DNA of 6,768 nt. Origin: an uncultured Campylobacter sp. GTDB lineage: Bacteria; Campylobacterota; Campylobacteria; Campylobacterales; Campylobacteraceae. The stretch spans positions 1-6,768 of the forward strand of contig CALISV010000298.1 of NCBI GenBank assembly GCA_938041615.1, in the 5' to 3' direction. Under the pieces are notes generated by a model. That model was not told the origin of the DNA. It worked only from the letters and a program-made list of their open reading frames with translations, and did no database searches. Of this stretch, positions 1-5,996 are shown piece by piece. How positions within the stretch are numbered: position 1 is the first letter of the stretch; the number at the start of each line of letters is the position of its first letter. A program made the translations under genes and the position numbers.

Positions 1-28
1 ATTTAAAAGCGCCAAATAGCTTACCGAA

Positions 29-73
29 GTCGGTTTTGCGCCTAAATCCGGCCTAAATTTACAGCAAACCGAC
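29..73. repeat. Inverted repeat in the hemW leader
   Basis: Arms GTCGGTTTTGC (29-39) and GCAAACCGAC (64-73) pair over 10 bp with one extra T bulged in the left arm. The 24-nt loop holds an 8-nt direct repeat, GCCTAAAT, at 40-47 and 51-58 (period 11). No T-run follows the right arm on the + strand, so it is not an obvious terminator for a gene entering from the left. It could be a structured leader, an operator, or the remains of an upstream gene end. No open frame of useful length crosses positions 1-159 on either strand. Confidence 0.35.
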
Positions 74-129
74 CGCCAAACGGCGTAAAAGCCAAAATAT
101 CAAACGCCGCGCGATAAAGCCGCAAAATC

Positions 130-138
130 TGCTAAAAT
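130..138 (+). promoter_or_regulatory. Candidate extended -10 promoter for hemW
   Basis: TGCTAAAAT reads as TG-n-TAAAAT, an extended -10 element. Campylobacter sigma70 promoters typically rely on the -10 region and lack a conserved -35, and none is seen here. The predicted start of transcription is near 145, giving a leader of about 15 nt that still contains the AAAGG ribosome site at 150-154. The same GCTAAAAT octamer occurs upstream of tatB. Confidence 0.45.
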
Positions 139-159
139 ACGGCAAAAACAAAGGTCAAA

Positions 160-1212
160 ATGCTTCTTTACGTCCACATCCCCTTTTGCGAGAGCAAATG
201 CCCCTACTGCGCCTTTGGCTCGGTGGTAGGCAAACGAAATTTAACGAGCGCGTATTTTGACGCGATGATTGCGGATTTTAGGGAGCAAATTTTAAAATTT
301 GACGTAAAAAACGGCGAGATCGAGACGGTTTTTATCGGCGGAGGGACGCCTAGCGCCGTGGACGCGGGCTACTACGAGCGGCTATTTGAGGCAGTCGCGC
401 CGTACCTAGCGGCAAACGCCGAGATCACGACGGAGGCAAATCCAAACTCGGCAAACAAAAAGTGGCTATCGCAGATGGAATCATACGGCGTAAATCGCGT
501 GAGCTTCGGCGCTCAGAGCTTTTTTGAGGATAAATTAAAATTCCTCGGGCGCATCCACGACGCGAGGCAGATCTACGAGGCTGTAGCAAACGCCAAAACG
601 GCAGGGCTAGAAAATATAAACGTCGACCTCATCTACGGCACGAAGCTAGACACTAAAAAACGCCTCCAGCAAGAGGTGCAAAATATCAGAAATCTAGGCG
701 TTTCGCACGTTTCGGCGTATTCGCTAACGCTTGAGGAAAATACCCCCTTTGCCGGCAAGATAAACTACGCAAAAGATAGCCCCAGGCTAGCTAAATTTAT
801 GATAGACCGCATCGAGGAGGCCGGGCTAAAACAGTATGAAATCTCAAATTTCGGTCAAATTTGCAGGCATAACCTCGGCTACTGGCAGGGTAAAAACTAC
901 CTTGCCGTCGGCGCTTACGCAGTCGGATTTTGGCGAGATCATCGCTTTTATAACGCTTCAAATTTAAACGCCTACGTCAAAAATCCGCACGCTAAAAAAA
1001 TCGAAAATTTAAGCGCGGACGAGCTAAATTTAGAGCGGATATTTTTAGGCGCTAGAAGCATCGTCGGTATCTGGCAAAACAGCCTAAACGCCGAGCAAGA
1101 GCAAAGAGCGCTGCTGCTAAAAAAGAGCGGGAAATTAAAATTTAAAAACGGGCGATATTACGCCAAAAATTTCCTCACCGCGGATGAAATTTCTTTATTT
1201 ATCGCGGGCTGA
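160..1212 (+). CDS. hemW: Radical SAM heme chaperone HemW
   Basis: HemW binds heme and an iron-sulfur cluster and is thought to deliver heme to respiratory enzymes in the cytoplasm. It was long annotated as oxygen-independent coproporphyrinogen oxidase. The radical SAM motif CxxxCxxC is at C10, C14 and C17. The next-but-one residue is Phe (CPYCAF) where true HemN has a fourth cysteine, which favours HemW. Other family signatures are GGGTPS (60-65), TEANP (91-95), RVSFGAQSF (113-121), DLIYGT (156-161) and YEISNFG (226-232), followed by CRHNLGYWQG (235-244). The 350 residues match the compact HemW length. The usual GAGAH-like stretch after the HN..YW motif is GAYAVGF here, so that histidine is missing. 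The ATG at 160 is preceded by AAAGG with a 5-nt spacer. It is first in a cluster with tatB, tatC and queA. Confidence 0.93.
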   Translation: MLLYVHIPFCESKCPYCAFGSVVGKRNLTSAYFDAMIADFREQILKFDVKNGEIETVFIGGGTPSAVDAGYYERLFEAVAPYLAANAEITTEANPNSANKKWLSQMESYGVNRVSFGAQSFFEDKLKFLGRIHDARQIYEAVANAKTAGLENINVDLIYGTKLDTKKRLQQEVQNIRNLGVSHVSAYSLTLEENTPFAGKINYAKDSPRLAKFMIDRIEEAGLKQYEISNFGQICRHNLGYWQGKNYLAVGAYAVGFWRDHRFYNASNLNAYVKNPHAKKIENLSADELNLERIFLGARSIVGIWQNSLNAEQEQRALLLKKSGKLKFKNGRYYAKNFLTADEISLFIAG

Positions 1213-1239
1213 TTTATGCAAATTTGAGATAAAAAACGC

Positions 1240-1245
1240 TAAAAT
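1240..1245 (+). promoter_or_regulatory. Possible -10 element upstream of tatB
   Basis: TAAAAT lies in the 65-nt gap between hemW and tatB, within GCTAAAAT, the same octamer as at the hemW promoter candidate. It lacks the TG extension. The tatB ATG is 32 nt downstream, with AGGA at 1268-1271 as ribosome site. If it works, tatB-tatC-queA can be transcribed apart from hemW. AT-rich hexamers are common in this genome, so this is weak evidence. Confidence 0.3.
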
Positions 1246-1277
1246 GAGCGCTTTAAAATAAAAATTTAGGATAAAAA

Positions 1278-1682
1278 ATGTTTGGCATGAGCTTACCCGA
1301 GATCATCGTCATAGCCGTCATCGCGGTATTATTTTTGGGGCCCGATAAGCTTCCTAGCGCGATGGTCGAGATAGCGAAATTTTTTAAAACCGTTAAAAAA
1401 ACGGTCAATGACGCAAAAAGCAGCTTCGATCAAGAGATAAAAATCCAAGAACTCAAAGAGGACGCGAAAAAATACAAAGAGAGTATCGCAAAAACCACCG
1501 AAACGGTGCGAAAAAAGCTCACGTTTGAGGAGCTTGACGAGCTCAAAAAAGGCGTAAACGACGTCACTAGCGGCATCACGGACGGCCTAAACGACGTAAA
1601 AAAGAGCGTCGAAGCGGTCAAAAACCCGGGCGAAGCCGTCAAAAACGCCGTGCTGGGCGATAACGAGAAAAAAGAGGCGTAA
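1278..1682 (+). CDS. tatB: Twin-arginine translocase subunit TatB
   Basis: TatB, with TatC, forms the receptor that binds twin-arginine signal peptides of folded proteins at the inner membrane. Residues 5-20 form the single N-terminal membrane helix. Glu8 and the hinge GPDKLP (21-26) are the conserved family features, and an amphipathic helix follows at about 27-45. TatB is preferred over TatA because of the length (134 residues; TatA is usually 70-90), the tatC partner downstream, and the motif F50-QEIKIQELKEDAKK, which parallels the QELKLQE region of E. coli TatB. The tail from about residue 85 is a charged helix with 11- and 7-residue internal repeats. The stop codon TAA shares its last A with the tatC ATG, so the two are translationally coupled. 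Confidence 0.92.
   Translation: MFGMSLPEIIVIAVIAVLFLGPDKLPSAMVEIAKFFKTVKKTVNDAKSSFDQEIKIQELKEDAKKYKESIAKTTETVRKKLTFEELDELKKGVNDVTSGITDGLNDVKKSVEAVKNPGEAVKNAVLGDNEKKEA
1551..1646 (+). repeat. Short tandem repeats in the tatB tail
   Basis: Two periodicities are visible at DNA and protein level. GGCGTAAACGACGTC (1551-1565) recurs as GGCCTAAACGACGTA (1584-1598), 33 nt or 11 codons later, encoding GVNDV and GLNDV. GAAGCGGTCAAAAAC (1611-1625) recurs with one mismatch at 1632-1646, 21 nt or one heptad later, encoding EAVKNPG and EAVKNAV. This suggests that the TatB tail grew by small in-frame duplications that keep an amphipathic helix. Confidence 0.6.
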
Positions 1683-2431
1683 TGTTTGAAGAGCTAAAAC
1701 CGCATTTAATAGAACTTAGAAAAAGGCTTTTCATCAGCGTCATGACCGTGATCGTGATGTTTGTCGTGTGCTTTAGCTTTTGGAATCAAATTTTAGACTT
1801 TATCATCGCGCCGCTACAAAACACTCTGCCCGATAACCAAAAAATGGTCTTTCTCGAGGTACAAGAGCCCTTTTTCGTAGCGATGAAGGTAGCGTTTTTC
1901 ACTGGATTTTTGTTGTCGCTGCCGATTATTTTTTGGCAGTTTTGGCTGTTTGTCGCACCGGGACTTTACGAAAACGAGAAAAAGTACGTAGTCCCGTTTG
2001 TTATTTCGGCTACTTTTATGTTTTTAGTAGGCGCTGCGTTTTGCTACTACGTCGTCGTTCCTATCGGCTTTGCTTTCCTTATAAATTTCGGCCAGCAGCT
2101 CTTTTCCGCGATGCTAAATATCGGCGGCTACGTCGGCTTTTTTACGAAACTAGTGATTGCATTCGGTATCGCGTTTGAGCTTCCGGTTATCACGTTTTTT
2201 CTAGCTAAACTCGGCCTAGTCGATGATAAGATGCTAAAAAACTCCTTCCGCTACGCTATCGTCGTGATTTTTATATTTGCCGCGATCATGACGCCTCCTG
2301 ATATCCTCAGCCAGTTTTTGATGGCGGTGCCTCTCATCGGTCTTTACGGGCTTTCTATCTTTATAGCCGCCCGCGTAAATCCGGCTAAAAACGAGGAGTC
2401 GGAAACCGACGAAGAAAAAGAGGACGAATAG
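1682..2431 (+). CDS. tatC: Twin-arginine translocase subunit TatC
   Basis: TatC is the multi-spanning core of the Tat receptor in the inner membrane. It recognises the twin-arginine signal and recruits TatB and TatA. The N-terminal cytoplasmic motif HLIELRKRL is at 8-16. Six hydrophobic segments can be placed at about 17-36, 66-90, 104-129, 151-177, 190-205 and 210-230. Residues matching functional ones in E. coli TatC are Glu99 in APGLYENEK (E. coli E103), Glu166 in FGIAFELP (E170) and Asp207 in TPPDILSQ (D211). The length of 249 is normal. A very acidic tail (from about 238, mostly Glu and Asp) ends the protein. The start overlaps the tatB stop by 1 nt, and GAGG at 1674-1677 is the ribosome site. 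Confidence 0.96.
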   Translation: MFEELKPHLIELRKRLFISVMTVIVMFVVCFSFWNQILDFIIAPLQNTLPDNQKMVFLEVQEPFFVAMKVAFFTGFLLSLPIIFWQFWLFVAPGLYENEKKYVVPFVISATFMFLVGAAFCYYVVVPIGFAFLINFGQQLFSAMLNIGGYVGFFTKLVIAFGIAFELPVITFFLAKLGLVDDKMLKNSFRYAIVVIFIFAAIMTPPDILSQFLMAVPLIGLYGLSIFIAARVNPAKNEESETDEEKEDE

Positions 2432-2433
2432 TC

Positions 2434-2460
2434 ATGAAAGCAAGTAGGCTAGCCAAATGA
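2434..2460 (+). CDS. Possible 8-codon leader mini-ORF before queA
   Basis: An ATG 2 nt after the tatC stop opens an 8-codon frame (MKASRLAK) whose TGA overlaps the queA ATG as ATGA. It is preceded by AAAGAGGA (2417-2424), a good ribosome site with a 9-nt spacer. Its AGG codon (2446-2448) is also the ribosome site of queA. Such a frame could pass ribosomes from tatC to queA. It could equally be chance, since any ATGA start has a stop in the neighbouring frame. No peptide function is claimed. Confidence 0.22.
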   Translation: MKASRLAK

Positions 2461-3485
2461 GTCGAATTTTAAATCCAAACTCGCTTGACGCCTACGACTA
2501 CGAGCTACCGCCGGAGCTAATCGCCAATTTCCCAACCTTTCCCAAGGAGGACGCGAGGCTGCTAGTCTACGAGCGAGCTAGCGAAAAAATCTCTCATCTA
2601 AAATTCGGCGACTTGCCTGAAATTTTACCGCCTTGCGATATTATTTTTAACGATACCAAGGTGGTAAAGGCTAGAATTTTCGGCAAAAAAGATAGCGGCG
2701 GCGAGACGGAGCTTTTGCTAAACTCTCCGCTTGCGGACGGTAAATTTAGCGTCTATATAAAAGGCAAAGTCCGCGCGGGCAGCGTTTTAAATTTCGACCA
2801 AAATTTGACCGCCGAAGTCTGCGAACTCTTTGACGACGGCTCGCGCACGGTCAAATTTAGCCAAAACGGCGAGCCTTTGGACGCGGCCTCGCTTTATAGA
2901 GTCCTATCTCACATCGGCCACGTGCCTCTGCCGCCATATATCAAACGAAGCGACACCGAGGATGACGAGAGCTGGTACCAAAGCGTATTTGCTAAAAACG
3001 AAGGTGCGGTGGCGGCTCCTACGGCGAGCCTGCACTTTAGCGACGAGATGATTGACAAGCTGGCAAAAAACCGCGAGATAGCCTACCTCACGCTACACGT
3101 GGGCGCGGGGACGTTTAAGGGCGTGGAGAGCGAGGATATCACGCAGCACAAAATGCACGCGGAGTTTTACGATATCCCGCAAGATACGCAAAATTTGATC
3201 CGCTCAAATAGACCAATCCTGGGCGTGGGCACGACGGTGACGCGCTGCGTGGAGGAGTTTGCTAGAAGCGGCAAGTCTAGCGGCGAGTGCAGGCTGTTTT
3301 TAAATTTAAACAACAAACCCATCCGCCAAAACTACCTGCTTACGAACTTTCACCTACCCAAATCAACGCTAATCATGCTAGTTACCAGCTTTATCGGACT
3401 TGAGCAGACTATGCGGATTTATAAAACCGCCGTGGAGCAAAAGTACAAATTTTACTCCTACGGCGACGCGATGCTGGTTATATAG
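2457..3485 (+). CDS. queA: S-adenosylmethionine:tRNA ribosyltransferase-isomerase QueA
   Basis: QueA moves the ribosyl part of S-adenosylmethionine onto 7-aminomethyl-7-deazaguanine at the wobble position of GUN tRNAs. This makes epoxyqueuosine, the next-to-last step to queuosine. Family motifs run the full length: YDYELPPELIA (13-23), the NDTKVVKARIFG block (65-76), GHVPLPPYIKR (154-164), YQSVFAKNEGAVAAPTASLHF (174-194), LHVGAGTFK (213-221), HKMHAEFY (231-238), GTTVTRCVEE (258-267) and LLTNFHLPKSTLIMLV (294-309). The end, YGDAMLVI, is typical. The 342 residues are close to the usual 340-356. ATG 2457 is chosen because AGG (2446-2448) sits 8 nt before it and the family's N-terminus begins here. 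It lies 25 nt after tatC and ends 2 nt before the next gene. Confidence 0.96.
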   Translation: MSRILNPNSLDAYDYELPPELIANFPTFPKEDARLLVYERASEKISHLKFGDLPEILPPCDIIFNDTKVVKARIFGKKDSGGETELLLNSPLADGKFSVYIKGKVRAGSVLNFDQNLTAEVCELFDDGSRTVKFSQNGEPLDAASLYRVLSHIGHVPLPPYIKRSDTEDDESWYQSVFAKNEGAVAAPTASLHFSDEMIDKLAKNREIAYLTLHVGAGTFKGVESEDITQHKMHAEFYDIPQDTQNLIRSNRPILGVGTTVTRCVEEFARSGKSSGECRLFLNLNNKPIRQNYLLTNFHLPKSTLIMLVTSFIGLEQTMRIYKTAVEQKYKFYSYGDAMLVI

Positions 3486-3487
3486 CC

Positions 3488-4510
3488 GTGAGTTTCGCGT
3501 ATATTTTCCTGATTTTCGCCGCGTTTTATATAGCGGTTTTGGGCGGTTGCTATTTTATGGATAAACTTAAAAGGTCAAACGGCGTGATAAAAAAAGAGAC
3601 GATTCAAAAAGGCGAGATGAGTCAGACGCAAGAATCAAGCGAGGCAAACGCACTACCAAAAGTCGATATCGCAGGCGGTTTGCTGTTTTTAGCCTCATCG
3701 CTAAATGAGGACGCGCAAAAAAACACGAACTACGTGCTGCTAGACTACGACATCGCCTACCCTAGGCTGTTTTACGCAGATATAGCTGCCCTTGCAAAGC
3801 TCATCGACGCGATGGCTCAAATTTTCCTTTTAAACGTCTCAAACTCGACCGTTACGATCAAATTTTTACTCTCGAACTACTACAAAAACAACATCAAATT
3901 TACGCTTAGCGTCCACTGCGACCACGACTTTTTTACGGTCAAAAGCACGCCTCGCGTAAACATGAACGCTCAAAGCCGCAAATACTATGAAACGGCGATA
4001 GCGCTAGCCGAGCAAAACGGCTCGAGCATCAGATTTGAGTTTGATCACGGCGCACGCATTAGCACCGAGATTTCGTTGCGTCTTTGCGACGATAAGCTCG
4101 ATCTCATGCAAAGTTTTAAGATAAAAGATCCCAAAAATTTTAGCGCCCTCGTCGCCGAGCCAAACCACTATTCATTTAATATCATCAAAAAAGATCTCGA
4201 ATTTATCGGTATCGACGTGAAGCCGAGCAACGAGTGGAGCATCGTAAAACGCCACATAGAGGATATGATATTTCGCCCAAACGCCGTTTTTATCGAGGAG
4301 AGCCTGCTGCGCGAGATAGATGGCGCTCTAGCTACACTTTTGATAGAAAAAAAAATCGCGCTAGTCGTGCTAAAAACCACAAACGCGGCGATAAATTTAA
4401 ACCCAAAAATCCGCGTTTGGACGCTAGTTCAGCCCTATCTATCCGACACTCTCGTGCGTATCTTAAATGAAGCTTACGAATTTGAGATGCAAAACGGGGA
4501 TAAAATTTAG
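3488..4510 (+). CDS. Membrane-anchored degenerate hybrid-kinase-like protein, function unknown
   Basis: I do not recognise a named family. Residues 2-23 form one membrane helix followed by DKLKR, so the bulk is probably cytoplasmic. Residues 83-200 follow the order of a GHKL (histidine kinase) ATPase fold: LFYADIAALAKLI (94-106) resembles the GD..RL helix, VTIKF is at 122-126, a strand LSVHCD is at 140-145, and AEQNGSSIRFEF (174-185) then IST-EISLRL (191-199) resemble the closing strands. The N-box Asn and the glycines of the G1 and G2 boxes are missing, and there is no phospho-accepting H-box. Residues 220-335 look like a receiver domain: LVAEPN (221-226), LEFIGIDV (237-244), AVFIEE (266-271) with Glu270 at the phospho-Asp position, ALVVLKT (291-297), and VQPYLSDTLVRIL (314-326) with Gln for the conserved Lys. 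The domain reading is inference. The start is GTG, 2 nt after queA with only a weak ribosome site. ATG at 3557 (Met24) is possible but would lose the membrane helix. Confidence 0.8.
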   Translation: MSFAYIFLIFAAFYIAVLGGCYFMDKLKRSNGVIKKETIQKGEMSQTQESSEANALPKVDIAGGLLFLASSLNEDAQKNTNYVLLDYDIAYPRLFYADIAALAKLIDAMAQIFLLNVSNSTVTIKFLLSNYYKNNIKFTLSVHCDHDFFTVKSTPRVNMNAQSRKYYETAIALAEQNGSSIRFEFDHGARISTEISLRLCDDKLDLMQSFKIKDPKNFSALVAEPNHYSFNIIKKDLEFIGIDVKPSNEWSIVKRHIEDMIFRPNAVFIEESLLREIDGALATLLIEKKIALVVLKTTNAAINLNPKIRVWTLVQPYLSDTLVRILNEAYEFEMQNGDKI

Positions 4511-4594
4511 CTTTCTGAAATTTTACTCGCATTTTTAAACTGCCTTGCTTCGTTTGATAACGCCAAATTTGACCCAAAACCACTAGCTCCAAAA

Positions 4595-4603
4595 TGATAT
4601 AAT
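4595..4603 (+). promoter_or_regulatory. Extended -10 promoter of the VOC gene
   Basis: TGATATAAT is a perfect TG-n-TATAAT extended -10 element, the best promoter match in the window. Transcription would start near 4610, leaving a leader of about 17 nt with GGAGG at 4617-4621 five nt before the ATG at 4627. No -35 box is evident, as expected for Campylobacter sigma70 promoters. Confidence 0.75.
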
Positions 4604-4626
4604 AAACCAAAATATCGGAGGCAAAA

Positions 4627-5055
4627 ATGAATAAAATAACCTGCGTCTACCTAGGCGTGCGAAGCATGCAAAGGGCGCTTAAATTTTACCGCGGCGGCCT
4701 AGGATTTAAGACGGATTGTAAAGACGACGACCCGCCGGTATGCTTTTTTGATACGCCTGGGACCAAATTTGAGCTCTATCCGCTAGACGCGCTGGCTCGA
4801 GATATAGACGAAAACGATCCGTCCAGAGGAAGCGGATTTGCCGGCATCACGCTAGCCTATAACGTAAAAAACAAAGAGGACGTGGATAGCACCATAGAGC
4901 TAGTAAAAAAGGCGGGCGGCACTATCGTCAAGGAGCCGCAAGTTGCGTTTTGGGGTGGATACCACGCGTATTTTGCCGATCCGGACGGATACTACTGGGA
5001 GGTGGCTTGGGGGCCTGATTTTAAATTTGACGAGGACGGGCTACTCAAATTTTAG
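4627..5055 (+). CDS. VOC (glyoxalase/dioxygenase-fold) family protein
   Basis: This is a small cytoplasmic protein made of two beta-alpha-beta-beta-beta modules. Module one is about residues 2-52: ITCVYLGV strand, RALKFYRGGLGF helix and turn, KFELYP strand. Module two is about 70-128: FAGITLAYNV, the helix DVDSTIELVKKAGG, then YHAYFADPDGYYWEVAWGP. The FxDPDG..WE(V/I)AW ending is a clear VOC hallmark. Of the four metal ligands of glyoxalase I, the two glutamates appear kept (Glu49 and Glu125). The two histidine positions do not hold His: the first strand has CVY and the third module strand FAGI. It is therefore unlikely to be a standard glyoxalase I, and the substrate is unknown. The start is fixed by GGAGG at 4617-4621 and the promoter just upstream. 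The length of 142 is normal. Confidence 0.88.
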   Translation: MNKITCVYLGVRSMQRALKFYRGGLGFKTDCKDDDPPVCFFDTPGTKFELYPLDALARDIDENDPSRGSGFAGITLAYNVKNKEDVDSTIELVKKAGGTIVKEPQVAFWGGYHAYFADPDGYYWEVAWGPDFKFDEDGLLKF

Positions 5056-5071
5056 AGCAAACGGCTCTAAA
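5051..5071 (+). terminator. Hairpin at the VOC stop codon, possible terminator
   Basis: The arms TTTAGAGC (5051-5058) and GCTCTAAA (5064-5071) are a perfect 8-bp match around a 5-nt loop. A T-G pair can extend the stem by one. The VOC stop codon TAG (5053-5055) lies in the left arm. TTTT comes only at 5077-5080, after GCGCG, so the T-run is displaced and short, and termination may be partial. The following hydrolase gene has no strong promoter in the gap. GCTAAATTT around 5107 is a weak -10-like candidate. Confidence 0.45.
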
Positions 5072-5139
5072 GCGCGTTTTACATCATCCGTCTGCTTGCT
5101 GCAAAGCTAAATTTTAGCGGCCACAAAAAAGGAAAAATC

Positions 5140-5739
5140 ATGAAAGATATAGTCGTGTACATACACGGCAAAGGCGGAAGCGCGCAAGAAGCGGTTCATT
5201 TTCAACAATTTTTTGCGGATAGTGACGTGCTGGGATTTGATTACGAGGCGCGCACTCCGTGGGATGCGAAAGAGGAATTTGTGCCGTTTTTTGAGCCTAT
5301 CCTTGAAAGCCACAAATCCGTAACGATCGTTGCAAACAGTATCGGCGCGTTTTTTGCCATGCATGCCTTGCAGGGCATGGAGATAAAAAGGGCGTATTTT
5401 ATTTCGCCAATAGTAAATATGCAAAATTTGATCGAAAAAATGATGTCGCAGGCGCGCGTGAGCGAGGATGAGCTGCGAGATAGGGGCGAGCTGGACACGG
5501 GGTCTGGAGAAAAACTTTCGTGGAAATATCTTTGCTACGCCAGAGAGCATCCTATCTGCTGGACAGCGCCGACGCATATTTTATACGGCGAAAAGGACGA
5601 TCTAACCTCTTTTGAAACGATTTGCGAGTTTGCAAACCAAATCAAAGCAACGCTTACCGTCATGAAAAACGGCGAGCACCGGTTCCACACGGCAGAGCAA
5701 ATGCGTTTTTTGGATGATTGGATACAGCGCTATAGCTGA
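5140..5739 (+). CDS. Small alpha/beta hydrolase, substrate unknown
   Basis: It is a 199-residue protein with a single alpha/beta-hydrolase core and little or no lid, probably cytoplasmic (no signal peptide). The first strand and oxyanion loop are VVYIHGKGG (5-13). The nucleophile elbow is ANSIGAF (65-71) with Ser67, so the usual first Gly of GxSxG is Ala-Asn. The acid is likely Asp153 or Asp154 in HILYGEKDDLTS (146-157), and the base is His180 or His183 in NGEHRFHT (177-184). Esterase, thioesterase or similar activity is possible, and the sequence does not decide between them. AAGGA at 5129-5133, six nt before the ATG, supports the start. It lies 84 nt after the VOC gene, beyond the hairpin, so co-transcription is possible but uncertain. 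It converges on ruvX. Confidence 0.88.
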   Translation: MKDIVVYIHGKGGSAQEAVHFQQFFADSDVLGFDYEARTPWDAKEEFVPFFEPILESHKSVTIVANSIGAFFAMHALQGMEIKRAYFISPIVNMQNLIEKMMSQARVSEDELRDRGELDTGSGEKLSWKYLCYAREHPICWTAPTHILYGEKDDLTSFETICEFANQIKATLTVMKNGEHRFHTAEQMRFLDDWIQRYS

Positions 5740-5996
5740 TAGCGGTTGACTTTTGGATAAAATTTGACTCCAAATCGTAGCGCGCCCAGCTCATGCGATC
5801 AAATTTAACTTGCAAATCCGCCGCTCAAGTCGCTTTTAAATTTTACGCAAAATCTCGGCTAAATTTACCGCGAGGGCGTAAAATTAGCTCAAATTTTACT
5901 CAACCTCCGCGCTAGCAACAACCGGCCAAGACGGCCCAGGCGTAACCCTGGCGCAAAAATCAAATTTGCCGCCATTTTACCGTGCGCCAAACCGCA
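5740..5996. other. Convergent gap between the hydrolase gene and ruvX
   Basis: No coding frame or RNA gene is recognisable in these 257 nt. The stretch carries about six AAATTT copies, a long imperfect hairpin at 5839-5885, and a small hairpin with arms CCAGG (5936-5940) and CCTGG (5947-5951). Both genes end here, so the hairpins are the natural places to look for termination. Neither is followed by a clean T-run on either strand. Confidence 0.6.
5839..5885. repeat. Long imperfect hairpin, possible bidirectional terminator
   Basis: The outer arms AATTTTACGC (5839-5848) and GCGTAAAATT (5876-5885) are a perfect 10-bp inverted repeat. Inside, CTCG (5854-5857) pairs with CGAG (5871-5874) across an uneven internal loop (5 nt on the left, 1 nt on the right). 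The outer arm ends are A/T-rich, so the T residues of the stem itself fall at the end of either transcript's arm. The position between two convergent genes fits a bidirectional terminator or a transcript-end stabiliser. That role is inferred. Confidence 0.45.

Noticed and set aside
160..1212. Annotation as HemN (oxygen-independent coproporphyrinogen III oxidase)
   Set aside because: Phe19 replaces the fourth cysteine of the HemN motif, and the protein is about 100 residues shorter than HemN.
1278..1682. Annotation as TatA
   Set aside because: The length, the QELKED-type segment after the amphipathic helix, and the direct coupling to tatC fit TatB better. TatA is expected elsewhere in the genome.
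1933..2178. 81-codon + strand frame inside tatC
   Set aside because: Out of frame with conserved tatC. The product is Arg/Cys/Tyr-rich nonsense.
2830..3051. 73-codon + strand frame inside queA
   Set aside because: Out-of-frame shadow of strongly conserved queA sequence.
4332..4610. 92-codon - strand frame starting between the pseudo-kinase and VOC genes
   Set aside because: Most of it is antisense to the pseudo-kinase end, its start overlaps the VOC promoter, and the composition is Arg-rich shadow-like with no motif.
5107..5577. 156-codon open frame on the - strand
   Set aside because: It lies almost wholly antisense to the hydrolase gene, which has clear family motifs and a ribosome site. 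The predicted protein has no recognisable domain and looks like a reverse-strand shadow.
5746..5763. TTGACT followed by TAAAAT as a promoter
   Set aside because: The spacing is only 6 nt, far below the 16-18 nt needed, and no gene follows on the + strand.
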